NCBI RefSeq assembly: GCF_023264675.1 | Contig: NZ_JAHFVG010000018.1 | Span: 41,254 to 105,253 of the forward strand | Source: Rhodococcus sp. (in: high G+C Gram-positive bacteria) | GTDB taxonomy: Bacteria; Actinomycetota; Actinomycetes; Mycobacteriales; Mycobacteriaceae | Direction of reading: 5' to 3' | Length of the DNA stretch: 64,000 nucleotides | Shown: piece by piece, positions 52,020 through 60,820 of the stretch | Layout of the letters: every line of letters begins with the position of its first letter | Numbering within the stretch: position 1 is the first letter of the stretch | Notes under the pieces: generated by a model | Databases searched by the model: none | The model's input: only the letters and a program-made list of their open reading frames with translations | What the model was told of the DNA's origin: nothing | Translations under genes and position numbers: made by a program

Positions 52020-53031
52020 ATGACCAACGCCAAGACCGGCTGCATCACCGTTCCCGGCTCGCTCTGCAGAGAAGGCTGCCATCGCGAGCTCGTCGACCTT
52101 GATCCCGCGGACGCGCTCGACATCTTGACGGTCGGTTCCGACGCCGGAACGTTGACGGGGCTCGAAGCCCTCCTCGGTGGAACCGACCGCGCATCCAAAA
52201 GCCAAGTCGACACACACATCCGCACTCAGTCCGCGGCGGAACGAATCCTCGCAGACGGTGACAACGCACGACTACACCCACGATTCTGCCGCTCCACACC
52301 CCCGCCACGCACAGTCGTCGACTTCGCCGCCACCGGCCGCCTCGACACCACCCGCTGGCCGTCGCGATCGGAAGCCCGGCAGTCCGTCCTCACCCACACT
52401 GTCCTCGCCGGCGACAGCGCCCCCGATATTCTTGCCCGCGCCGCAGCAACTCAGTGGGCCGGCCTCCGCGCCGCCTACGCCTACTACGCCGAGCCGGCGC
52501 GCGCCATCCGCCGCGACGTCGCCCGCGCCATCGACTGGGCCGCATCGACCATCCCTGACTCAGTTCGGGATACCGGGCACAAGCAAATGCACACAGGGGG
52601 ACCTACCATTCAGTTTTTCGTTTATGGCTTACCCCCGCGCAACCTGGGTCGCTTCAGAGTTCCCCCATAGGCGCGATCGCTGGACTACCCACGCAGTCAT
52701 CCAGGCACTGGCGTGGGCAGCTGCAGTGTCGGGTCAGATCGTGGAGGGTGTCCCGACGGTGGGCGTGGGTGGACGATCTCTGTCGATCGCAGGAGGGATG
52801 CTCCCGGAATCGACAGTGTGGTCGTCACTGGAGCGACTTCGCGAAAGGGAAGGGTCTCCGCTGCTTTTGATCGAGCGTGGTGTTGATCAGAACCCCGACC
52901 GGTACGCCCTTGTTCCCGCCCCAGAAGCACAGACGGCGGCAACGGCACCGGACCCGGGGTCTGAGGTGATGGAGGTCGAGTCGGTGCAACCGGCGTGGAG
53001 CATCATCGGATGGCGTCACCGCATCCTCTAG
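52020..53031 (+). pseudogene. Frameshifted mobile-element/replication-like HTH protein
   Basis: Frame A (52020-about 52600): LTHTVLAGDSAPDILARAAATQWAGLRAAYAYYAEPARAIRRDVARAIDWA; then frame B: DRWTTHAVIQALAWAAAVSGQIVEGVPTVGVGGRSLSIAGGMLPESTVWSSLERLRE. Pattern is like actinobacterial plasmid/integrative-element replication proteins but split over two frames. Confidence 0.45.
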
Positions 53032-53091
53032 GACACCATCGATGCAGCCGTCGAACGCCGCGACGAGTTTGGAGATTAATTGGATCAGTGA

Positions 53092-54069
53092 CTACTCGAC
53101 CGGTCGCGGCCGAAGCCAAACCACCCGACCACCGATCATCCATTCGGTGACATAGACCGAGCCGTCGTGAACTGCGATTCCGTGCGGGCTGTTGAACTTG
53201 CCTTGATCCACTGCCGGCGCCATCGTTGTACCGTCGACGACTCGGTTCGGCCATCCGGGTTCCAGGTGGCTCCGCGGTGACACACCGAGGTGCCCGGCGT
53301 ACACGTCGTGTTCGAAGAGCGCCAGGGACCCGAACAACTCGGTCACCAATAGAGTTCCGCCCAGATCGGCAAGGCTCGATGGACTGTGAACAACGCCTTC
53401 GCCCACCGTTCTTCTGAACACACCGGATTCTGCGAACACCACGATTCGGCGGTTCTCACGATCAGCAACGTAGAGCTCACCGCCACGCACCAGAATTCCA
53501 TGCGGGCAAGCAAAGCGCAGACCCGATTCACCACCGTCGATCGTGTCTCGCAACGAGCCGTCCGAATCGAATCGATGAATGAGGCTGGAGCCGTATCCAT
53601 CGGCAACCCAGACCGATCCCTCGGTTACTGAAACCGAAGTCGGGCTCCACGGACCTCCGATTCCCGGGTCCGCCAATTCCTGAACCACCACACCATCCAG
53701 CCCAACGCGAACAACCCTGCCCGGTCGGGTAACTTCACTGTAGTCAGGAGTCCCGTGCACGTAGCGATGACCGTTGTCGGCGATCCACAGAGTCTCATCG
53801 GGTGCCGCTGTAATGCAGTGCATCTCCGTCAGATCGGTAGTAACAGATCGGGCTTGAACTCCCGGACCCGCCAACACGAGGGCACCGCCTTCCTGGTGCG
53901 CAACGACCAGCGTCCCGTCGCCGAGCACGGCGATGCCGGAGTGCATCCACCCGTCCTCGCCGTCGAGACTTGTGGGGATCGACTCGAAGTCGAACTCTCT
54001 GCCTGCGATTGCCAATTTATCGAGAACTCGGCGATCCGAGGGCGTGGACGTTCCGGATTCCAACGTCAC
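53092..54069 (-). CDS. NHL/SMP-30-like beta-propeller protein
   Basis: Repeated blades (ETLWIADNGHRY, GSVWVADGYGSSLIHRF, GELYVADRENRRIVVF, NSPHGIAVHDGSVYVTEW); GTG start at 54069 overlaps the upstream P450 stop (GTGA). Confidence 0.85.
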   Translation of the reverse strand: MTLESGTSTPSDRRVLDKLAIAGREFDFESIPTSLDGEDGWMHSGIAVLGDGTLVVAHQEGGALVLAGPGVQARSVTTDLTEMHCITAAPDETLWIADNGHRYVHGTPDYSEVTRPGRVVRVGLDGVVVQELADPGIGGPWSPTSVSVTEGSVWVADGYGSSLIHRFDSDGSLRDTIDGGESGLRFACPHGILVRGGELYVADRENRRIVVFAESGVFRRTVGEGVVHSPSSLADLGGTLLVTELFGSLALFEHDVYAGHLGVSPRSHLEPGWPNRVVDGTTMAPAVDQGKFNSPHGIAVHDGSVYVTEWMIGGRVVWLRPRPVE

Positions 54070-56264
54070 AGATCGAGCACCAACTTCGCTGAACGTGAAC
54101 GCGATACGCACACCATCATTCTGTCTCCGGCGTTCTGTTCTTCGGTACTGAGCAATGAATCACGATGGTCGGGGACGCCTTCCAGAACGTCGGTCTCACA
54201 AGTCCCGCATTTACCTTCGTTACACGATGTCAAGATGTTGATTCCAACGGTTTCGAGGACGTCGACGATCGATTTGTCGGTTGGAACGACCAGCGAACGA
54301 GACGACTTGGCGAGCTCGATCTCGAACGGCTCGTCCCGAATAGGCGCTGCAAGTGCTTTGGCAGCAAATCGTTCGAGGTGCAACGATCCGGAAGGCCAGT
54401 TCGCACAGCGTTGCTCGACGGCGTCCAGCAACGGCGCCGGACCGCAGACATACACCAGCGCGTTCTTCCTCGGATTGCCGAGCAGACTGTCGAGATCGAT
54501 AATCCCTCTCGTGTCCTGTGGCCACGTCGTCACCCGATCCCCGTGGTGAGCCAGCTCGTCGAGGTACCCCATCGACGACAGTGTTCGTCCTCCGTACGCC
54601 AACGTCCAGCGAGCGCCGGCACGATCTGCTTCGGCCACCATCGGCAAAATCGGAGTGATCCCGATCCCGCCCGCGACGAAGATGTACTCCTCCGAATTCT
54701 GGAGCCGAAAATGATTGCGAGGACCACGAATCGACACCGAAGAACCTACCGTAAGTTCGTCGTGAACGAATGCCGATCCTCCCCCTCCGGCCGCTTCGCG
54801 AAGCACGCCGATTCGGTACGAGGTGCGGTCGGACGGATCTCCGCACAGCGAATACTGCCGGGTCAGACCATTCGCAAGCACGAGGTCGATATGGGCGCCC
54901 GGTTCCCAGGCCGGAAGATCTCTGTCGTCGGCCGCGACCAACGTCAAGGACACGACTCCGTCAGCTGCTGTTGATCTGTTCGCGACGGCGACGGTACGAG
55001 TCTCTGTCGACACTTTCGCAACCGGCGCTGCCGCGGGCACAGAGCGCGTCGCGGGGAGGAACTCGACCGGAAGGTGATCGAGCACTGCCATGTTCGGCGT
55101 CGACGGGTATCGCACCGGAGTTCCAGCGAGACCGAACTGCCCCAGTCGTGGAAGCGCCACCTCCAGCGCAATCTTTGCTTCGAGTCGTGCCAGCGGATTG
55201 CCGAGACAGCCGTGCAGACCCTCACCGAAACCGAGGTGCCGCACCGCGGGACGGAGTGCGTTGTACTCGTGAGGATTCTCGAACTGGCGCTCGTCGTGAT
55301 TGGCCGCGCCGATCACCATCGCAACCCGACTGCCGGCGGGGATCGTGACCCCGTGCAGGGTCACATCTCGGGTAGCGGTACGCACCGTGAGCTGCAGTGG
55401 CGTGCGGTATCGCAGTCCTTCCTCGACGGCATTGGGGATCAGGGTCGGATCTTCGCGAAGCGCCTTTTGCTGATCCGGTCGCGTCGCAAGCTCGTGGAAC
55501 AGCGTCGAGAGCAGCCCTGCCGTCGTTTCGATGCCGGCAAGATAGAGACCGAACACGAGACCGACGATCTCGGACGCAGGCTCGATGTCGGTCTCGGCGA
55601 ACGGGACCCCGCCGATGTTCGATTGCACGATGTGGGTGAGTAGGTCCTCACGCGGCCGGACTCGGCGTTCGGCAAGCAATTCCGCGAGATATTTGCGTGA
55701 GTTCTCGGTGGAGGCGATCGCCTTGGGTGTCAGCTGATCGCTGTCTGGACGCCGATCCTTGAGTCCGTGCGACCACTCGATCAGCTGGCCGCGTTCGTCA
55801 CCGTCCGGCAGGCCCAGAAAATTGAAGAACACTTCGTACGGCAGCGGCCACGACAACTCCTGAGCGAGATCCGCAGTGCCACGGCGCGCGAACTTGTCGA
55901 CAAGATCGACGGTGATGTGTCGAATGTCGTCGGTCAGGACCGCGATGCTCCGCGGCATGAACAACCTCTGAACCACACCGCGTAGCTGATCGTGGCGTGG
56001 ATTGTCGATGTTGGGGAGGTTGCCTGCGCCGCCCTGACTGTTGGTGGCGTCCAGGTCGATTCCGGGATGGTTGATGAAGGTGTCGGAGTCGACGATCGCG
56101 GCGCGCACATCGTCGTACCGGGAGAGGGCCCAGAAGTTCCACTTCTCGTTGTAGTACACCGGCGCTTCGGAACGCAGACGGCGATAGACGGGAAATGGGT
56201 CATCCTGAAATGCAACAGAGAACGGGTCGTACACGACCGGTCGAACGTCGGGCTGGACGGACAT
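54066..56264 (-). CDS. Self-sufficient cytochrome P450 fused to phthalate-dioxygenase-reductase-type FMN/NADH and [2Fe-2S] domains (CYP116B/P450RhF-like architecture)
   Basis: P450: AGIETT, EEGLR, GFGEGLHGCLGNPLARLE; reductase: RQYSLCGDP, GGIGITPILPM, YVCGPAPLL; ferredoxin: CNEGKCGTCETDVLEGVPDHRD; 732 aa in one frame. Confidence 0.95.
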   Translation of the reverse strand: MSVQPDVRPVVYDPFSVAFQDDPFPVYRRLRSEAPVYYNEKWNFWALSRYDDVRAAIVDSDTFINHPGIDLDATNSQGGAGNLPNIDNPRHDQLRGVVQRLFMPRSIAVLTDDIRHITVDLVDKFARRGTADLAQELSWPLPYEVFFNFLGLPDGDERGQLIEWSHGLKDRRPDSDQLTPKAIASTENSRKYLAELLAERRVRPREDLLTHIVQSNIGGVPFAETDIEPASEIVGLVFGLYLAGIETTAGLLSTLFHELATRPDQQKALREDPTLIPNAVEEGLRYRTPLQLTVRTATRDVTLHGVTIPAGSRVAMVIGAANHDERQFENPHEYNALRPAVRHLGFGEGLHGCLGNPLARLEAKIALEVALPRLGQFGLAGTPVRYPSTPNMAVLDHLPVEFLPATRSVPAAAPVAKVSTETRTVAVANRSTAADGVVSLTLVAADDRDLPAWEPGAHIDLVLANGLTRQYSLCGDPSDRTSYRIGVLREAAGGGGSAFVHDELTVGSSVSIRGPRNHFRLQNSEEYIFVAGGIGITPILPMVAEADRAGARWTLAYGGRTLSSMGYLDELAHHGDRVTTWPQDTRGIIDLDSLLGNPRKNALVYVCGPAPLLDAVEQRCANWPSGSLHLERFAAKALAAPIRDEPFEIELAKSSRSLVVPTDKSIVDVLETVGINILTSCNEGKCGTCETDVLEGVPDHRDSLLSTEEQNAGDRMMVCVSRSRSAKLVLDL

Positions 56265-56358
56265 TCCGGCTTCCTTTCGGCGCTGTTGATCGATGAAATC
56301 CTCCGGGCAAACGACGGTGTGTCGTGCTCGAGGAGGACTGCTTCTGCTGGTGTTCGAC

Positions 56359-57159
56359 TTACCGGTATTCGACGAGCTTCGCTGGACGCGGTGTTCCGGA
56401 TGATGCGGTGATTCCGCCGTCGACAGGGAGTATTACGCCCGTCAAATACCCGGCGTCAGGACTGGCGAGAAAGAGCGCAACCCGTGCAACATCTTCAGGA
56501 CTGCCCGCGCGATCAAGTGGTACGCGGTTCATCAGCGTCTGCTCGAATTCTGCGTCGTCCAGTCGCGACTGCGTCTGTTTGGTCGCGATGAACCCGGGGG
56601 CGATCGCATTGACTCGCACTCCCCTACCCCCGAGATCCAACGCCAAGCTCTGCACCATCGTGTTGACGCCACCCTTGGTCGCGTTGTAGGCGAACTGGCC
56701 CCAGTCACCGCCGAGTCCGGCTACCGATGAGATCGCGATGAACGTCCCGGTCGACGCTCCCAACGCGCCGACCGACGCGCGGGCGAGATGAATCATCCCG
56801 TCCAGGTTCACTGCGCGCATTCGGTCCCACGCTGTGTGATCGAAGTCGTCGATCACGCTCGGCTCGCTCAGCCCCGCATTGTTGATCACTACATCCATAC
56901 GGCCGAAACGGTCGAGGACAGCCTTCGCAGCCGAGTCCACTTCGGACTGAACCGTGACATCGGTTGTGATGACAAGAGTTCGGTCGCTGGGGTAGCCCTC
57001 GACGGTCTCGTCGAGGGCTTCTTTCGAGCGACCCAGTACACACACGGATGCACCCTGCTCGAGAAATCCGATGGCTATCGCCCGTCCGATGCCGGATCCC
57101 GCCCCGGTTATGACCACCACGTAGCCGTCGAATGGATAGGTAGCCCAGCCGATTGTCAT
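56359..57159 (-). CDS. SDR-family dehydrogenase
   Basis: VITGAGSGIGRAIAIGF, NNAGLS, YNATKGGVNTM, PDAGYLTGVILPVDGG. Confidence 0.93.
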   Translation of the reverse strand: MTIGWATYPFDGYVVVITGAGSGIGRAIAIGFLEQGASVCVLGRSKEALDETVEGYPSDRTLVITTDVTVQSEVDSAAKAVLDRFGRMDVVINNAGLSEPSVIDDFDHTAWDRMRAVNLDGMIHLARASVGALGASTGTFIAISSVAGLGGDWGQFAYNATKGGVNTMVQSLALDLGGRGVRVNAIAPGFIATKQTQSRLDDAEFEQTLMNRVPLDRAGSPEDVARVALFLASPDAGYLTGVILPVDGGITASSGTPRPAKLVEYR

Positions 57160-57162
57160 CGG

Positions 57163-58197
57163 TCAGGCTCCAGGAATGCTGGATCGTTGCACCATGTCGA
57201 CAGACACACGCTCACCGGACTCCAGCGACTTCACGCCGGCCGCACAGACCGCGGCGGCGGCGTAGCCGTCCCAGGCGCCGGGACCGTCGATGTAGACACC
57301 GGACTCGGCACCGCCCTTCACCGCGTCCACCCACCGTTGAATCTCCACGTCATATGCGCGACCGAATCGCTCCACGAACGACGGGGTACTGGTCCCACCC
57401 CAGGTTCCGGGCGCGGATTTCCGTACCAGGCCGACGTCGAGTCCGATCATCGCGCTGCCGAACTCACCGACGACCTCGGTGCGGACCTCGTACGCGACGC
57501 CAGTGCTGACGAATACCTCGACATCGACATGCTTTCCGGATTCGGTTGCGAACAGAGCGATCTGAGGATCCTGCAAGCCCTCGGGCGCAGAAGGGCTCGC
57601 GGCGGGCTTGACGATCTGAATCGACGTGATCTCCTCACCCAGCAGGAAGCGCGTCACGTCAACCTCGTGGACGAGGGAATCCTTCACGATCATCGCGCTG
57701 TCGAACCGCGGTGGAACCGTCGGGTTGCGGTGCGCGCAGTGCATCACCAGCGGGCGGCCCAATTCACCTGCGTCGAGCATCTGCTTGAGCTGTTCGTACT
57801 CAGCATCGAACCGACGCATGAAACCGACCTGAATCAGCTTCTTACCCAGCGCGGCTTCGGCTTCCACGACCGCGAGCGAGGTCTCGACGTCGGTCGTCAA
57901 CGGCTTCTCACACATCACAGGCTTTTCGTGCTCGAGGCACGCAAGCAGTTGCTTCTCGTGTGTCGGACCCGGCGTGGCCAGGACGACGGCGTCGATGTCC
58001 GGATCGGCAATCGCGTCGAACGGATCGACTACCGCGCGGCAACCCGGAATGGTGGCAGCCAGCTCCTCCGCCTTGTCCACGAGGTAGTCGTTGACGATCG
58101 CGACACGAGCGCCCGCGATGGTGTTCGTGATTCGACGGACGTGGTCGGCGCCCATCATGCCGACGCCGAGCACTGCAATACGGAGTTCGTTACTCAT
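57163..58197 (-). CDS. Gfo/Idh/MocA-family oxidoreductase (inositol 2-dehydrogenase-like)
   Basis: [74 protein letters not shown]. Confidence 0.93.
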   Translation of the reverse strand: MSNELRIAVLGVGMMGADHVRRITNTIAGARVAIVNDYLVDKAEELAATIPGCRAVVDPFDAIADPDIDAVVLATPGPTHEKQLLACLEHEKPVMCEKPLTTDVETSLAVVEAEAALGKKLIQVGFMRRFDAEYEQLKQMLDAGELGRPLVMHCAHRNPTVPPRFDSAMIVKDSLVHEVDVTRFLLGEEITSIQIVKPAASPSAPEGLQDPQIALFATESGKHVDVEVFVSTGVAYEVRTEVVGEFGSAMIGLDVGLVRKSAPGTWGGTSTPSFVERFGRAYDVEIQRWVDAVKGGAESGVYIDGPGAWDGYAAAAVCAAGVKSLESGERVSVDMVQRSSIPGA

Positions 58198-58247
58198 GTT
58201 CTGCACTTCCTAGAAGATCGGTTGATCGAAAGACGCTGCGGGACGGT

Positions 58248-59246
58248 TCAGACGCCAGCGGCCGTCTTGGCATCTTTCAATGTGGTCGCGGCGATCTGGA
58301 GTCCTTCGAGGGCGCTGTAGGCGGTGTCCTCGTGTTCGATGTTGACGGCCATGTCGGGGTCGACTTTCTGCAGGGCCGCGAGGAAGCGGGTCCAGAAGGC
58401 GGTGTCGTGGCCGTTGCCGACGGCGACGAAGTCCCAGGCAGAGTCCTCGGGCCACTTGTTTACGACGTGCTTGCCGCCGAGACTGGTGGGGTTCTGGTCG
58501 GCGGGGATCCGGGTGAAGCGGTCGTCGAGGACGCCGTAGATTTCGCAGTTGGGGTTGATGCGGGTGTCTTTGGCGGCGGCGTGGAAGACGAGTGGCCCGA
58601 GCCATTCGATGGCTTTGATGGGGTCGATGCCCTGCCAGAACAGGTGTGAGGGGTCCATCTCGGCGCCGACGTTGGTGAGGCCGCCTTTGTCGACGAGTCG
58701 TTTCATGGTCGGTGGGTTGAAGACGAGGTTCTGCGGGTGCATCTCGATGGCGACCTTGACGCCGTGTGCGCGGGCGAGGGCGTCGATTTCTTTCCAGAAC
58801 GGGACGGCGAGCTGGTCCCATTGGTAGTCGGAGGAGTCGAGGTAGCCCGAGTCCCAGGTGTTGACGTGCCAGGCGGGCCAGGTGCCGCCGGGGTGGGCTT
58901 CGGGGAGTCCGGACATGGTGACGACGCGGTCGATGCCGAGCAGTCCCGCAACCTTGATGGATTTGCGGAGGTCTTCGGCGTCCTCGGGGCCGACTTCGGG
59001 GTCGGGGTGCAGGGGGTTGCCGTTGCAGTTGAGGCCGGCGATGGAGACGCCGGTGCCCTCGAAGACGGCGAGGTAGTCGGCGGGGGTGATGGTGCCGGCG
59101 AGGAGGTCGTCGACGGGGATGTGGACGGCGGGGAGGAATCCGCCGGAGTTGATTTCGATGCCTTCGAGACCGAGGGAGGCGATGGTGGCGAGGGCTTCGG
59201 GGAGGGGCTTGTCGTGCAGGATTGCGTTGTAGACGCCGAGCTTCAT
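58248..59246 (-). CDS. Sugar phosphate isomerase/epimerase-like TIM-barrel protein
   Basis: LGVYNAILHDKPLPEALATIASLGLEGIEINSGG; VKVAIEMHPQNLVFNPPTMKRLV; NVGAEMDPSHLFWQGIDP. Confidence 0.92.
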   Translation of the reverse strand: MKLGVYNAILHDKPLPEALATIASLGLEGIEINSGGFLPAVHIPVDDLLAGTITPADYLAVFEGTGVSIAGLNCNGNPLHPDPEVGPEDAEDLRKSIKVAGLLGIDRVVTMSGLPEAHPGGTWPAWHVNTWDSGYLDSSDYQWDQLAVPFWKEIDALARAHGVKVAIEMHPQNLVFNPPTMKRLVDKGGLTNVGAEMDPSHLFWQGIDPIKAIEWLGPLVFHAAAKDTRINPNCEIYGVLDDRFTRIPADQNPTSLGGKHVVNKWPEDSAWDFVAVGNGHDTAFWTRFLAALQKVDPDMAVNIEHEDTAYSALEGLQIAATTLKDAKTAAGV

Positions 59247-59334
59247 GAGATTTGTCCTTGATTGTGGGGGTCGTCGATCGTTGTCACCGGCCTCGAACCA
59301 TTCGCAGTTTCGCGACGCATGCTCCGATCGATCT

Positions 59335-59350
59335 ACTTAAGCGCTTAAGT
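59335..59350. promoter_or_regulatory. LacI-family operator, site 1
   Basis: Perfect 16-bp palindrome ACTTAAGCGCTTAAGT upstream of the isomerase start (59246). Confidence 0.8.
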
Positions 59351-59588
59351 GACCACTATCGTCTACGTCACACGTGCGGTCAAGACCGCCACCCCAGGAA
59401 CCAGCAATTCAGACGTTTCAGGATGCTCGACCGTCACGCGGCGCTCCACTGCACAGGCCTTCCCATTCGCGTCGAAGACGCTGCAGTCCAGTAGGTTTCG
59501 GGTGCTGCATGCCCAAGCGCCGCCACCTGGAGGCGGGTCGTGGCGGTCGCCGAAGACGTGATCTACCCGGAAGAGATTCGCAACTCGT

Positions 59589-60668
59589 TCATAGGTCCGT
59601 CACGCGTCGATGAAGCGAGCGATCACGCTGGGCCGATCGAGGTCGGCCGCTGCTACCTCGAACGATCAACTGCGGTTCGACGATGGATTCCACCGCTGAC
59701 GCGGAATCATCCTCGAGTCGCGCGACCGCGAATTCGACTGCATGGGTGGCCAAACCGTCGATGTCCTGGCGCACCGTGGTCAAGTCGATACGCGACAGGC
59801 GAGCAATCTCGCTGTCGTCGTAGCCGACGACGGAGACGTCACGCGGAACATCGACGCCCGCACGATCCAAAGAGTCCATCAATCCGAGCGCGCACCGATC
59901 ATTGCCCGCCATGACGGCAGTGGGAAGATCGGCCTCGTCGAGCATGAGTCGTCCTGCCGCGATACCGGCCGCTTCGTCGTGGGCGCCAGGGATCACGCGG
60001 GCGAATTCGGCAAGACCACGGTCGCGCATTGCCGCACGATAAGCATCGCTTCGGGCTTCGGCTCCGGGTGCCGCCCCTCCACCTATGTGATAAATACGCC
60101 GATGCCCCAGCTCGACGAGGTGTTGGACCGACTGCCTTATGCCGCTCGCATCGGCGCTGCGCACCATGTCGAACGCACCGGGCGGCATGGGCTTTCCCAC
60201 CACGACGACGACTGCACGCTCTTCGAGCTCTTCGAGGTAGTCGCGATCCGAGCTGGGTCCGAGAAGTATCAAACCCCCGCATCGGTGGCTGAGCATCGAT
60301 TCGATCGCCTCGATTTCACTGCGCCCGGGGGCACTCGCCGACAGCAGTACCTCGTAGCCTGCTGCCTTCGCGATGGGATAGATCCTCGTCACGAGATCAG
60401 CCTGGAACGGCTGGTGGACATCGAGCAGAACACCGAGCGTCCGGCTTCGGCCTCTCGCAAGGAGCTGCGCCGCACTGTCAGGCTTGTATCCGATTTCGTC
60501 CGCGATCTCGAGAACCCGCCTGCGGGTCTCTTCTCCAGCTCCGGGTTTGCCCCTCATAACGAAAGACACCAGCGTGCGCGACACCCCCGCGCGAGCCGCC
60601 ACGTCGTCCATCGTGGGTTTACGCGCACGTGAGGTAATTGCAGCGCGAATCGAGTCTGCACCCGTCAC
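59589..60668 (-). CDS. LacI-family transcriptional regulator
   Basis: RKPTMDDVAARAGVSRTLVSFVMRGKPGAGEETRRRVLEIADEIGYKPDSAAQLLARGRS. Confidence 0.95.
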   Translation of the reverse strand: MTGADSIRAAITSRARKPTMDDVAARAGVSRTLVSFVMRGKPGAGEETRRRVLEIADEIGYKPDSAAQLLARGRSRTLGVLLDVHQPFQADLVTRIYPIAKAAGYEVLLSASAPGRSEIEAIESMLSHRCGGLILLGPSSDRDYLEELEERAVVVVVGKPMPPGAFDMVRSADASGIRQSVQHLVELGHRRIYHIGGGAAPGAEARSDAYRAAMRDRGLAEFARVIPGAHDEAAGIAAGRLMLDEADLPTAVMAGNDRCALGLMDSLDRAGVDVPRDVSVVGYDDSEIARLSRIDLTTVRQDIDGLATHAVEFAVARLEDDSASAVESIVEPQLIVRGSSGRPRSAQRDRSLHRRVTDL

Positions 60669-60792
60669 AGCCTCCCCTTTCGTGGATTGTCACCGATACT
60701 TTCACCTCTGCGAATCCAACAGTCCGCGGGCAAACCCGAACGTGACGGTTGACACAGCCTGTGATTCAGCCCATAGTACTGCTTAAGCGCAT

Positions 60793-60810
60793 TACTTAAG
60801 CGCTTAAGTA
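60793..60810. promoter_or_regulatory. LacI-family operator, site 2
   Basis: Perfect 18-bp palindrome TACTTAAGCGCTTAAGTA, same 16-bp core as site 1, in the lacI/MFS divergent region; a partial copy GCTTAAGCGC lies immediately left at 60781. Confidence 0.85.
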
Positions 60811-60820
60811 TATCCGTTTC

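Noticed and set aside
56788-58320. 510-aa plus-strand ORF
   Set aside because: Antisense to Gfo/Idh and SDR genes; no family resemblance.
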